A stretch of DNA of 64,000 bases from Asterochloris sp. CNOR1 (taxonomy: Eukaryota; Chlorophyta; Trebouxiophyceae; Trebouxiales; Trebouxiaceae): NCBI GenBank assembly GCA_963969365.1, contig OZ017759.1, forward strand, positions 2,046,001 to 2,110,000, in the 5' to 3' direction. Under the pieces are notes generated by a model that saw only the letters and a list, made by a program, of their open reading frames with translations, was not told where the DNA came from and did not search any database. The position numbers were made by a program, and so were the translations under genes. Shown here piece by piece: positions 33,172 to 44,678 of the stretch; position 1 is the stretch's first letter; the number at the start of each line of letters is the position of its first letter.

Positions 33172-36100
33172 GCACTCACCAGCTTCATCGTGCTGGACCT
33201 AGCAGCAGGCATCCATTGCTGCACCAGTAAGGGCCGTGGCCATGCCAGGCTAAGTCTGCAGCACCAGCCGATCTTGAGCTCCACTGGCTGGCTGCAGGTG
33301 GAATCCACCTGCTGGCGCCGCCCTGGCTTAAAGGTGTAGGGCAGCATGTGCTGACAGGCCCTCAATTGCTGCCTGGCCACGTCGTTGCTGCCCCGGTGCC
33401 AGGGGTGCCCCCCCAACACCCAACTCGGCTAGACCACACAGCACCCCTGGACGCCTCCAGGTCCACGCTTTTGCACATTGCCCAGACCAGACCCCTAGCC
33501 TTGGCTGCACCGGCCCCTGCAGAATGGACGCCAGCACTTGTGCCTGCCCAAGGCACATATGGTCAGGCACCCGTTGCCAGGGCCAGCCGCTCCGCAAAGC
33601 TGTTGTTCAGGCTCATGGGCAGTGCTGGCCAGCTGCGCGCAGCCGCCGTACACCACATCAAGGCACTGGCAGCAGCCTGTGTCACCAGCAGCGGCAGCAG
33701 CCACTCTCAACATAGGCTGGCCCGCAAGCTGCGGCAGTGGGGCCTAAGTCACCTGCACCTGACTGCAGCTCCAGATGACAAACAAGCAGCGCTGTACTCC
33801 AGGAAGCTGCTGCAGCAGGATGCTGCCTCCCCAGCAGGCAACAGCCATGAAGCACAGTTAGCAGACAACCGTGACGCTGGCAGGGCATGGGCGCCCTCAG
33901 GGCCGGCGTCAGCAGCCGCAGTGGGGACCTCAGACAGCACTGCTACCAGCAATGCACAGCAGCCAGGCACAGCAGCTGCTGCCGCCGTGTCGCCGGCCAA
34001 CAGCACTGCGCCACCCCAGGCCCCAGACAGCACTGCCAGCAGCAGTGCATGGACTGCCCTAGAGCCAGGGCTGGCAACTGCAGCTGGTGCACTGGCAGCC
34101 TCCAGCATGCCTGCAACGCCTCTACCAACCAACCCTGTAGCGTCCCAAAGCCCCAGCAGTCTGTCACTGGGCCTCGACATGGAGGTCCGGCAACACAAGC
34201 AGATCCTGATTGTCATAGGTGAGCAGTCTGGCATGAGTACATGCTGCTTTGCATGCATGCCTTGCTTGATGCTGTTCAGTCATGCCTTGGCAGAGCCACA
34301 ACGCTTCTTTTCAGTTGTTGAGCTGGGTGCCTTGGGTGAAGAGGGAGGGCCTGAGGGGAGGCAGCAGGCCATCAGTGCTTTAGGTCATCAGTCAAATGGT
34401 CTGTGTGCTCTGCTTCAAAACAGCTGCTGTCTCTAACACCATGCCTCTAGGCTGCAGACAGGGCTTGATGCTAGAGATTGGTAAACCTGACGGCGCTGCT
34501 TTGCTGCAGACTTGTCTGCAAGACAGTCCTGGGGGTGTCTGCTTCTGCCCTCGTTGTGCTGCTGCTCAACTGCAGACATCGATGTAGGGTACATTTGCCA
34601 CTGAGAGGCCAAGAAACGAGCTTGTGCTGCAAGTAAAATTGCCACCTAATCTGCCCTCCAGACAGGCACACATGCAGACTCTGATGCTTCACACATGCAG
34701 GCTTTGTCTTGGGGACAGTGATTGGCACCATCGTGGTGCTGTCTGTGATCTTCATCTGCCGCGAGGACCGCTGCTGGTGGCTTCTGTGCTGCCGGCCGCG
34801 TCCTCACAGGCCTCACAGCCTGCCAGGCCAGGCTGGTGAGCTCTACACACCCAACCTGTGGTTGCGCTGCTGGTCTCTATGTCAGCAAGCGCAGCCCCCA
34901 CCAGCCCTACAGGCTGCTAGAGCTGACTCTCAAGTCACCGGGTCTTCCTTTTGCACACTGCTGCCGGCCAAGTCCTCGCAGGCTCCACAGGCTGCCAGGC
35001 ATGGCTGGTGGGCTGTGGGGGCTCAGTACTGGGCTGCTTGCTCAACTTGTGTTCAGTGGCTTGCTGACGCCCTGCACAAAAGTCTTTCAGATTTTCAGGT
35101 CAGAATGCAGGCTTTGACTTTGCAACGGGCAGAAGTGTTGCAGTTCTTGACTTTGCAAGGGGCAACAGCGTTGCAGCAAAAGGGGGATCCCAGAGTAGCG
35201 GCATCAGTGTGGTCTAGCTGTCTGGACACCCCCTGGCTTGGAAACAGGGTACCTGGAGTAGCGCCGTCTCCGCATCCTGACTGCAGGCATCCTGCTGCCC
35301 TCATGCTGATGTGCCAAACCCTTCATAATGCGTTCAGGTCCCCTGGAGCAGCGGCGTATACGCAACATGGAGGCAGGCATCTTGCTGGCCTCCAGCCCCC
35401 GTGCAGCCAAGCCCCCCACCCTGGTGGTTCAGCCCGACAACGGGCTCGTCTGTGCCCGCAAGCTGAGTGCTGTGGTGGGCGGCGGGTGCAGCCCGCAGGG
35501 GCTCTGCCTGGCACCGTCGCCACAGCGGGGCATCCCAGCACTGATGCAGCACCGCGGGGCCCTGGATGCGATTGGGCCGCAACACCTGCAAGGTGAGGGT
35601 AGACCACCACCTTTTGACGCGCTGCAATGTTCAGGTTTGATGAAGGGCAGGCACACAGCACTCCAATGTGTTCGGGGATTGCAACATGGTGTTTCGGTTC
35701 TGGTTTGGAAGCCCTGCGCTTGGCAACAGGTGCTCATCTTAGCCTTAAGAGGATTGGGAGGCACCTGCTGCATCAAGCCTGCCTCTGTAGGCGCCACACT
35801 CTGAGTGCCCGTGATCTTAGTCAGCTTGCTGCACATACACTGCTGCTCTTCACGCTGAGTATTTGCTGCACATCTTGAGGTTACTGCCTTGGGCGGAGGT
35901 CGTACATTTTTGGCAGGCTTAAGGATGCAGTGTCTGGCCAGTTTGCTGCTTGTAAGGCCAGGTGGCTTAAGCAGTATCAAGGCAGTTGATCACCGGCCTG
36001 CTGCATGTAATGCCCATCATAATGATTCCTATGCCTTGCTGCAGGCCAGGCTGAGTGGCTGGAGCTGGACGTGACTCAACTGATGCACAGCCAGCCCAGT

Positions 36101-36403
36101 TGGACTGAGGACGATGACAGCATCTGTGCTGACTTCACCAGCAGCCCCTCAGAATGCCCACCCAACCCCCACCCAGCAAGCAGCAGCTCTGCTGCAGTTG
36201 CTCACCAAGGAAGCAGGCTAAGCAGTGATGGAGGCAACTCCTCAACTGCCTGGCATGCCACAGGCAGCACTGCAAGTTCACATCCTGCCAGGCCTACAAT
36301 GGTCAGCAGGTTTGCCGGTGACCGGGTGCTGCTCTGGCACTGTGGGTCTGATGTGACCCAGAATGGGCCAGGCACATGCAGCATCGAAGTTCACAGTGAA
36401 TGA
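33172..36403 (+). CDS. Single-pass membrane protein, unknown
   Basis: I do not recognise this gene. Exons: 33172-33226, 33298-33333, 33358-34218, 34701-34835, 35338-35592 and 36045-36403, all joining in phase, about 566 aa. The true start lies upstream. The first placed exons encode a hydrophobic piece (ALTSFIVLDLAAG). A long Ala/Ser/Thr/Pro-rich region of about 290 residues follows, likely extracellular or lumenal. Then comes one membrane helix (ILIVIGFVLGTVIGTIVVLS) immediately followed by a Cys/Arg-rich CREDRCWWLLCCRPR. A cytoplasmic-type tail of about 240 residues rich in Ser, Pro and acidic residues ends the protein (stop at 36401). The CC/CWW cluster next to the membrane could be palmitoylated. 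A cell-surface or receptor-like role is possible but not shown. Confidence 0.6.
34955..35325. repeat. Echoes of membrane-protein exons 4 and 5
   Basis: 34960-35010 repeats the end of exon 34701-34835 (TGCTGCCGGCC, TCCTC(A/G)CAGGC, CTGCCAGGC). 35245-35325 repeats the start of exon 35338-35592 (CCTGGAG(T/C)AGCG and GCAGGCATC(C/T)TGCTG). Confidence 0.75.
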
Positions 36404-36604
36404 GATCAGTTTATGATGTATAACTCAGATATGAAGCACTCTGTACAAACTCAGGTGACTAGCAGTCCTGCAATAGATATTGTTGATGGTCACCCATTTC
36501 CCAGCAAAATCTCCGCCTGTATGGTCCTTGCTCTTTCAAATGGATAGTGCTCAATTTTGAGCACCAGGGTCAGGTGCCACCTCTCAGGGAACAGCTTGCC
36601 TGCA
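36404..36604. other. Convergent 3' region
   Basis: About 200 bp separate the stop codons of the plus-strand membrane protein and the minus-strand Gln-rich gene. No exact TGTAA is seen in it. Confidence 0.4.
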
Positions 36605-38165
36605 TCACAACTGCAGCAGCCGCTCCACACGCTGAGGCAGGCCTGATGTCGGCTTCGCAGCACTGCCACTCTGCCGCTGCAGCCACGCGTCCATCCTGGC
36701 TTCTGCTGTCAGAGCGTGGCTGCTGTGGACGAAGGCCTCCATGTGACGCTTCTGGCCTCGCGGGGTGACAAGCGCTGGCACCGGCAGGGGACCCTGGGCT
36801 GTGTGCGATTGCAGGGACCGCTTGTGGGCAGCTGCTGCAGCCATCCCTCGCTCTGCACTGCGCTTGGTGGCCTTTTCCATGATTGCAGTGCTAGCTGCCA
36901 GGTCACTCTGCTGCAGCTCGCCAACCATGGTTGTGGAGGTTCGAGCAGCACCGGCAGCAGGGCTGCGCTCCAAGCTGCTCTCCTGCAGGCCGCCCTCCAA
37001 GGCAGGCTGCACCAGGTCGGCAGCAGCGCTGCCCTCCTGCTGCAGGCTGCCGCCTGGGCTGGCGCCGCGGTGGCCCTGCTGCTGCAGCGGCTGCAGCGCA
37101 GCTGTGCCTGGCCGCTGCATGGTCCCCACAGCAGTGTGCTGCAGCGTGGCTGTGCCAGGTCGCTGCAGGGCCCCCACATCTGGGAGCTGGTGCTGCCCAG
37201 ACAGCGCTGCCACAGCTGTGGCCTGGCTTGTAGCGCGCCCCTCGGGCTGCTGGTGGGCAGTCGGGCCCTGGCTTGCAGCGCGCTCCCTTGGCAGCTGCTG
37301 AACAGGCAGGCTGTCTGCTGGCGCCTGCTGAGGCTGCTGCAGGACACCGCTGCGGGCTGCTGCAGCACCTGCCACCTCTGCTGCGCCTGCAGGAGCAGCG
37401 GAAGCGCGCCCGCCTCCCAGAGGGGCGTCTGTCTGCCCCTTCTTCCAGGCACTTCCTCCCGCTGCCACGCCAAGCTCCTCTGCTGCCCGCTGCCCCTGAT
37501 TGACCCCGCTCTGAGGCACCCCACCAGCCAGCAGCCCCTGCCCCTGCATGCGTGGTGAATGTTGCCATACAGCGCTGCACACACAGCAGCGACCAACACT
37601 GTGAGCCCCATCACCTCATTTGCCTGGCCCCCTGTAGGCGACACAGGCGCAGCAGGGTGCTCCATTGGCATCTGCCAGAGCTGTGAAACAATGCAGACAC
37701 GCTTGCCAAGACATGTCTTGAACCTTCATGTGTTGCACCTTCATGCTGCAGGCAGCGCAGGGGTGCACCTTGTCATGAGCCCAAGCGGTCAACATGAGTC
37801 AAGCACACTAATCTTCCTTCAGGTCACCTGTGAGGCCCTGAATCCGACACAGAGGGCTGAGCTGCTGCTTCAGAGCCACCAGGCAGATGCTCAGAGCAGC
37901 TTGTGCTGGACAGTGCCGGGTTGAGTCACCTGCGGGTGCCCTGTCGGCGACACAGACGCGCTGCGCTGCTGCTCCAGGGCCAGGGGGAAAATGCTGCTGC
38001 TGGTGAGACAGCGGGCTCCAGCTGCAGCCCGGCCGACGCGATGGGCTGAAGTGTGCAGACCGGCCTGGGAGGCTGCGCTGTAGCGGGACAGGCTGGTCGG
38101 TGCGGGGCCGGGGGGGGCGTCCCTCTGTGGGGGCGGCCACTGCGACCTGCAGAGCAGATGGGTGG
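36605..38165 (-). CDS. Gln/Ala-rich protein, C-terminal exons (unresolved)
   Basis: I do not recognise this gene. A long open frame ends at 36605. It is rich in Gln, Ala, Pro and Leu and finishes with a basic helical segment (EKATKRSAERGMAAAAAHKR, then TPRGQKRHMEAF and AEARMDAWLQRQ). A second long frame on the same strand (36709-37671) overlaps it; its first part contains a possible membrane helix (GLTVLVAAVCAALYG), and the two may be joined by an intron near 37380-37520. An upstream exon at about 37925-38146 (CTGCAG acceptor, GTGACT donor) carries ALEQQRSASVSPTG. The motif VSPTG recurs at 37630-37650, so one of the two may be an echo. Function unknown. Confidence 0.35.
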
Positions 38166-38984
38166 CATGGACAGGCGCAATCCGAGGATGATCGGCAGGG
38201 GCTGAGCATTTCATGCAAGCACTGAGTAACAGTGACACCAGGCCTCCCCGGACTTGTTCCAAGTCTGCTTGTGTTCCGCTTGATGGCTTGGGGTGGCAGC
38301 CACCACCGCCTGCAGCAACTCCAGATTGTGGGTCAGGTGCTTATTAGACTGTCTGCGGTCAATTGCCTGGCGGGGAGGTGCGGGGAGCAGCCACTGAGAC
38401 CTGCAGTGCATAAGGAGACAGGCCGGTGGGTCTGCTGGCAGTGAAGATGTTTACTGTACAGATTTGGGCAGCTGGGGCAACATCCAGGTACTCTTGACGA
38501 GATAGACTGCAAAAGCTTTGGCAGGCCTTGCTGGCTCTGCCAGGATGGGTCCTGTGGAGCTCTGGGGCATGGCTGGGCCTGAATCGACAAGCCGCACAGG
38601 ATGCATGGGATCCTCACATTGCTTGAGCACCTACTGGCTCAGTCACAACTCACAGCAAGCAGTGGCGCAGCACGGGGGCAAGTGCAGATGCCAGGCGTGC
38701 TGCAGCTGCAAACCATGCTCAGACCTGACATTGCTCAGGGCCAGCCAATCTAGCCATGAGGAGCAGAATGTATCACAAAGCTGGCCAGGCTAACTGCCTA
38801 TGTGCTCATAAATGCTTACCTCAAGACATCAGGCTCAGCTAGAATGAGCAGAGGGTTGCAGCGCAGCAATGTGCGAAGGCAAGTACAGCGTTGCATGGCT
38901 CTGTGGCCAGTTCTTGCCTTGCCTCAGAGCCCGCCAATCGACTCTAAGGACTACTCGTTGAGGGCCATCTGTCATGTGAGATAC

Positions 38985-39215
38985 CTCTGACCTCCTGCCA
39001 GATGTTGCTACAGGACGAGCTGGCTTTGCTTGAATCAGCAGGGAGCTGTGATTTAGCACTTTGAGAAGTCAGGTGTACAAGGTGCAAGTCTGTGTTTTTA
39101 AGTCCTCACCTCGCCTCAGGACCAGCTGGCTCCGCTGGGATCAGCAGAGAGCGATGCCGTAGCTCCAGCCGCTCATCCCCTGACCAGGCGCCTGAGCCAA
39201 ACATGCCCTGCACAC
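38985..39215 (-). other. Possible exon with adjacent echo
   Basis: 39111-39206 reads GMFGSGAWSGDERLELRHRS on the minus strand between a CAG acceptor and a GTGAGG donor. 38990-39055 is a degraded copy of its donor end (CTCCCTGCTGATTC, AGCCAGCTCGTCCTG). The echo supports that this is a real exon, but I could not join it to neighbours in phase. Confidence 0.4.
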
Positions 39216-40009
39216 ATGAGTTGAGCAGCTCAGGCTTGATCAGTCTTCCATGTGGTTTGCTGGTGCACAGCCGGCTTCCTGGCGCTATGCACATGGCACT
39301 TGCAGCTTAACTGAATTGCTGGTGCACAGGCCCCATCCAGGCACCTGCGCTAAACATAGCTTGCAGAACGAGTGTTACGGGTGCTGCAGAGCTATCATCA
39401 CAGGTCAAGGATGACTGCAACAGCGACAGGCTGCTGCAGGACCTGAGCAGTATCGCATCATGGCTATCCCAGCCCTGCATATGCTATACCCATTGAGAAG
39501 CTGGGCGCAGGACCACAGCCCTGCAGAGCCCTCTCAAGGCGTTCGTTCCCATGGTACTTCCAGTCAGGCCAACAGGGTGACAAGTCAGGGCTGTGCCAAT
39601 GCATCATTCCAATTGCCAGCAATCAGCAGCTGTCGCCATTGCATTCTGGGAGCCAGCAGTCAAGCAGCACAGCAAAGAGCTGATGCTGTGTGCCTTTCCC
39701 ACCCAGTGCTACTCCTGTGGCTGCGCGAGGGGCCTACAAGTGCTAATGGTTTTGGACCAGCATGACTCATCATGTCCCTCTACGCTGGCGTTCCCCGTGC
39801 AGCCCTGCGTGCCCATCATAGACCACGCCAAGCAGCAATGGCTGGAGCAAAGACTCACGCTGTGGGCGTCCCCCACCCAGCCCCACTCCTGTGGCAGCGT
39901 GGCGTGCAGCATGCGCTGGTCCCACCCAGCCACAGTCCAACGCTGCACAGGCACAGGCACAGGGCAGCTGCCTGGCCCTTGCAGACGCCGAGCTGCATCC
40001 CTAGGGTTC

Positions 40010-40260
40010 CCAGACCCTGCACACAGTGAGCAATGAGTATGACTGACATCAAGCTGCCACCCTGAGGCTCCCAGACCCTGCACGTGTTGAGCAATGAGCA
40101 TGGCTAGCATGCGCTGCAGTTCGTGAGGGCCCCAGGCCCCCACATGGTGAGGACGTTCGTGGTAATTGAGCAATGAGTATGGCTAGCACACGCTGCAGTT
40201 CGTGAGGGCCCCAGACCCCCCACATGGTGAGGACAATTGTGGTAAGTGGCATGAATGCTG
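40010..40260. repeat. Tandem repeat, unit about 65-75 bp
   Basis: Three to four imperfect units share GAGCAATGAG(T/C)ATGGCTAGCA, GCTGCAGTTCGTGAGGGCCCC and CCACATGGTGAGGAC. They may be echoes of an exon of the minus-strand gene that I could not place. Confidence 0.8.
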
Positions 40261-40600
40261 ATGGAACCACAAGTGCCGGCACTGCAGCAACATGTCTGCA
40301 AACATGAGGTCTTATGTTGAGAAATTTTGTCTTTCGCCATCTGCTGATCTCTGAAGCCCAGGTACCCTGCATCAATGTCACATTTGCAGAGAGACAGATA
40401 GGCAGGCGCTGCCCAGCTTGTTGGTTGAGCACTGGTTGATGCCAGGGAGGCACCTTGGACACAGAGCAGCGCGGCTGCATGGGATGTGGCTTCCAGGCCC
40501 TTAATGCACCCAGCACATGGAAGGCCTGCCTGGCTCCTCTGGGGGCCACATGCCACATCTGTCAAAGCCAATCACATGAATGTCGTCAGTGTCAACTGAC

Positions 40601-42349
40601 CTGCGCGGGGCCCTGCAGAGGGTCGCCTGCTGCCGCACGCAGTCCCTGGCGGCGCAAGGGACGACCCATCTGGCCTGCAGCACAGCAGCGCATGCTGTGG
40701 GTGCAATGAAGAGCAGGCGTGCTGCAGCGAGTGAGGCCCTGCAAGACTGCCACCCACAGCAAGTGCAGGCGGCAGCACCTGGACAGGAGCGGCTATGCAG
40801 GCATTCAATCCCTGGCGGGCACCGTGCCCAGCTGAACAGCCAGCCAGCTGAGCCTGCAATCGTGCCTTCACAGGCAGGTTGCTTGTCTGACTTTGAGCAC
40901 AGGGTGACAGCCCTCACCAGCAGCAGCAGCCGACCTGGCCTCGCCCAACATGTCCGCCAGCAGCAACCTTTACAGGAACTGCAACCCTTTTTTGTATGCA
41001 ACACAAGAGCAAACAGAAAGCAGCAAGACCCCATCTGGCCTTGCCGTACACGTTCAGTACCAGCATGTGTGCAGGAGTTGCAGGCCCTGTCTGCGAAGCA
41101 CAAAAACGCAAGCAGAATGCAGCAGAAATCAACCCGGCATTGCCCCACATGTCCGGCGGCTGAGAGGATGCAGCTGCACAGCGGCATCGCACCCCCTGCT
41201 GGCAGCCGTGTTGCAGCCATGGGCAGACAGCACCTCACTCAACTCTGCGTTGCCCCACATGTTCAGCAGCAGTGTAGGTGCGCCCAAATAGCTACGCTGT
41301 AGCAAGTTTTGTCCATAGCCCTACTGCAGTTTAGGCAGTGACCTGGCCCACCTGACATCGCCCCACATGTCCAGCAGCAGGGGGCTGCGGGGCGCTGACG
41401 AGCCACCACAAGCGCTGCTGAGGCGCTCTGAGGCCTCTGGGACTGTTGCTCTCATCAAAGCACGCGACAGGCTGGCACATGTGACCTTGGGGGAGGAGGC
41501 CCGGGGGAGTGTGTACTTTCCTGCATGCAGGACGAGAGAGCAGGATCACTCATCAGAACAGGTGAGGGGCTGGCAGGCGTCAGCTTGGAGGGGGCCCCCC
41601 TGGGCAGCAGACAGCCTTGCAACTGGGGCGCACCTATCCACAGCGACGGCTTGTGGGGGGCCAGCCAGGAGCGACTCGTCTGGGAGTCATAGGTGGCTGG
41701 GCCCACCCACTCGTTGACCATCCCCACTCCCAGGTTGCCCTGCATCTGACGGATGCGTGTGGACTGCTGGCCCCGGGTCAGGGGGAAGGGGCCGTCCAGT
41801 GCCTGCGCGGTGGGCCCATGGCTCAGCTCAGACATGTCTGGCTGCAGCACCACAGGCTGCGGCCTCCCATCGACATGGAGCCAAGCTCCTGCACACAGTG
41901 GCTCCCTTGCCATCTCACTCCACTGCTCCACACATCCTGCTGTTCATCCCGGCAAGGATCTGCTGCAGGTGCTGGTGCAGCGCCACACCTGTGCTGCAGG
42001 GCGCCTGAAGTCTGATCTGCTGGGTGGCATCCAACTGTCATACTGCCCAGGCCCCACGTTGGCATCGCTTCGTGCATTCAGCTCCTCATATAGAGTGCAC
42101 GACACCAGAGGAGCTGTCGTGGCACGCTGGGGCACCAATGCCAGCCCGTGCACCTGGACCAGGTGGCAGAGGTGGCAGGAGTGCCACATCTCGTACAACA
42201 GGGAGGCGTGAGCTCCAGGTCACCTGGGAAGCCCGAGAGGAGCGATGTGCTGGGGCTGCAGATGCAGGTGGGCCGATGCCCATGTCTGGTGCGCCCAGGG
42301 GGGACCCCAGCTCATTGCGCTGGGACTTGTGACGCCGCTGGCCCCTCAT
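40601..42349 (-). CDS. Protein with PG-rich (STPGR-like) motifs
   Basis: Exons join in phase: 42224-42349 (ATG at 42349), 41989-42153, 41634-41922, 41352-41520 and 40601-40674, about 250 aa so far; the 3' part to the left is not resolved. Two segments, NVGPGQYDSWMPPSRSDF and EWVGPATYDSQTSRSWL, plus GKYTLPRASSPK, resemble the PGP(x)Y repeats of sperm-tail PG-rich proteins found in axonemal and microtubule-associated proteins. That match is short and could be chance. The rest is Ser/Ala/Pro-rich. The gene may continue into exons near 39110-39206 or even to 36605. Exon 41352-41520 is followed by a regular array of its own echoes. Confidence 0.45.
40940..41275. repeat. Four-unit array of exon echoes, period about 105 bp
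   Basis: The donor end of exon 41352-41520 contains CCCCACATGTCCAGCAGCAG (+ strand) at 41361. Degraded copies follow at 41253, 41143, 41044 and 40943, spaced 108, 110, 99 and 101 bp. All are in the same orientation and in the intron downstream of the exon in transcription order. Confidence 0.85.
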
Positions 42350-43319
42350 GCAATACAGCCTGTCAACTGCAGCTGCCTTGAGACATGACACCGCTTGCAC
42401 AGCAGAGCAACGGCCAAGCTTGTCCGGCCAGGCGCGTTTGGCAGCAGCAGTCTAGATGGCACTGTGGAAAGTGGACACTAACCCACAGTAAAGGCACCGT
42501 GTCACACTGTGCCTGGCCACAATCAACATTGGAATACTGCATCAAACAGGGTCATGCTCCAGGGCCTTCGCTGGCCTGGGGGCGACCATTTTCATCATCC
42601 TCAGGATGGGGGTGTGACCTTTCTAGGCGCGGCACCTTGTCTCCCCTTGTGATAGAGCAATCACTTGGATCAGCATGTGTTCTGTGAGCTGCAGTGGGCA
42701 GGGGGTCAAGATGTGCTTGGCTGCAGACCAGGCCTGCGCTTAGCCTGCAGCTCGGCTCTGTCTGTCTGGGCGGGTTTTGGTGTACAAAACCACCAGGTTT
42801 CCCTTCAAGATGTGCCCTGCAACTGCCATAGAAGGGTTTGCCAGGACACTAAATCTGATGAGCTGCCATGTGTGATAACACCATGACTCACAAGAAGTTC
42901 GCAGATATTGACATTAGTGCATGCTGAAAGTGCAATTAGTCGCGCCAGGCTGGACCTTGCTGCGATGTCAAACTCTGACGCAAACCTTCGCTGCTGCATG
43001 ACCAGGGAAAGTGATCTGCTGCGTGCCGAAGATGCTTGTGGGACTGCAAATCTGTCTCCAGAGAATAGGTAGCACACTGGAGTAGCCAATGCATCACACG
43101 AGAAGGGTCGAATGGAGCCTCACCTCATGATGCGCGCTGAAGGGGAGAGGTGTCTGCACCCTGAACTCTGGACGAGCCGCTGGCACTTGAAGGGCATGCT
43201 CAGCAGCTGCCCAGGCGCTCTGTTCCAGTGGCCCTTCAACAGAACAATGTCATGCTCTTTTTAGAAAGCCATCCCGCTGCAGTGGGTCTTCCTCAAGCCT
43301 TTGTGTGCTGTAAGGAGCC
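42350..43319. other. Intergenic stretch
   Basis: This is about 970 bp between the start of the PG-motif gene (- strand) and the first unknown paralogue (+ strand). A minus-strand frame at 42805-43089 is open for 94 codons but has no recognisable features. I see nothing else. Confidence 0.4.
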
Positions 43320-43994
43320 ATGCCAATGCTGCAGCACAGCTGTGGTTGCACCCAATGTGAGCAGGCATCCAGGGCATTGAAGGCACAGGCAACCAGCCAC
43401 ACGGATGGCTATTCAAGACAGCCTTACATGTACAGCCTGTTTGACTGCAGCTCCCGTAAATTCTTTGACCAACATTTTGCCTGCACGAGTGGGCTGCAAC
43501 TGCAACTGCACATCTTGCTGTGGGCATCAAGACAGCGGTGGCATCACCCAATTTACAGCATGACCTGGGGCTGGTCCAAAAGCACAGCCGAGCCCCTGCT
43601 GGGGCTGGAAGATGGACACAAGGCTCAACCTGGCAAGCAGAAGGCTGAGCAGCACAGCTGCGCGGCTGCAGCTCAGCTGGTGGCACATGTAGAACCGCTG
43701 GAGAGAGCACTGTTAGCCAAGACGGAGCAAATTGCCACGTACATCCTTGAGGCAGCCAAGACAAGTGTGAAGCTCTCTCATGTGGATTCCACCATTACGC
43801 ATTGGTATGCAGTAGTGCCAGCAGAGAGAGGTCACGGCGTGCTGAAAGCAGAGGTGCATGCCCATGTGAAGCAGCTCTGTGAGGGCAGCGGCATGAAAAA
43901 TGTTTACCTCAGGTATGATCTTCTAGAAAACAAATGGCACCTCAAGTTTGCAACAGCCAAAGCTGTTGCTGAAGCTTTTGTCACTGGTCAGTAG
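43320..43994 (+). CDS. Unknown protein, tandem paralogue 1
   Basis: This is an unrecognised protein. The reliable part begins near 43557 with YSMTWGWSKSTAEPLLG and runs to the stop at 43992-43994, about 145 residues. It includes the helical stretches LLAKTEQIATYILEAAK and HGVLKAEVHAHVKQLC, and ends in NKWHLKFATAKAVAEAFVTG. The open frame extends upstream to 43320 but that part is not shared with paralogue 2 and may be intron or 5' untranslated. The mix of helices and the W-rich end suggest a small soluble domain. TGTAA follows 81 bp after the stop. Paralogue 2 lies 1.4 kb downstream. Confidence 0.5.
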   Translation: MPMLQHSCGCTQCEQASRALKAQATSHTDGYSRQPYMYSLFDCSSRKFFDQHFACTSGLQLQLHILLWASRQRWHHPIYSMTWGWSKSTAEPLLGLEDGHKAQPGKQKAEQHSCAAAAQLVAHVEPLERALLAKTEQIATYILEAAKTSVKLSHVDSTITHWYAVVPAERGHGVLKAEVHAHVKQLCEGSGMKNVYLRYDLLENKWHLKFATAKAVAEAFVTGQ

Positions 43995-44678
43995 TGCGGG
44001 CCTCTTCATCACACATGAGCTTGCACAAATAAAGTATAAATTGCCTCAATATGAAGCCTGCTATGTTAACATTCTGTAAACAGCGAAATTTGTGATCAAC
44101 TTACACCATGTTGCAACAAATGAGGCAGGTGGCTGCCAGCCCGACATGTGGACCCGGCCAAGATCTTGCTGCTGGAGCCTCTGCTAGGCTAGCACAGGGT
44201 GCTTCAAGCTGCAGCTAAAGGGCTACTCTGGACAGGATAAGCAGTGCGACGCAGCTGCTGCTTCGAATGTGTGTGGGGTCAGTTGCAATAACTTGTCTGG
44301 GTCTGAAGGATACTGATGTAGTAGCAGGGAGACTACTCAGGAACAGCATGCATGTGTGGCAATGCAGAGCTTTGCCAGAGTGTCGCACTTCTTTTGTGCA
44401 CTGCCCTCAAGGGCAAGCTTGCAGCACCTCAGAGATCATGAGGCAGATGTGCATATTGCCCCATTTCTGCTGCCAGCTGGCTGCCGCTTGATGCGAGTGC
44501 TGGCCATGCCTTTCTGATTGAATATGCTCTGTCCCAGCAGCAGCCTTGTCCCTCAGCCTGAGAACATACACAGACCAGGCCAGAAACCTTGTTGCCATTT
44601 AAAGCTGCGGCCAGGCTGGCACAGGTGGAAGAGGGCTGTACCTGGCCTGATTGACCTTGCAGAGATGGCACCCATCAG
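43995..44678. other. Spacer between tandem paralogues
   Basis: The left part is the 3' untranslated region of paralogue 1. The stretch 44125-44235 is repeated at about 45565-45675, after paralogue 2 (GCTGCTGGAGCCTCTGCT against GCTGCTTGAGCCTCTGCT). It belongs to the 1.4-kb duplicated unit. Confidence 0.65.
44075..44079 (+). terminator. TGTAA polyadenylation signal
   Basis: TGTAA lies 81 bp after the stop of paralogue 1, in an AT-richer 3' stretch that also carries AATAAAG at about 44029. Confidence 0.55.

Noticed and set aside
40501-41302. Long frames on both strands
   Set aside because: They run through the echo array and the exon at 40601-40674; their length follows from the repeated GC-rich unit.
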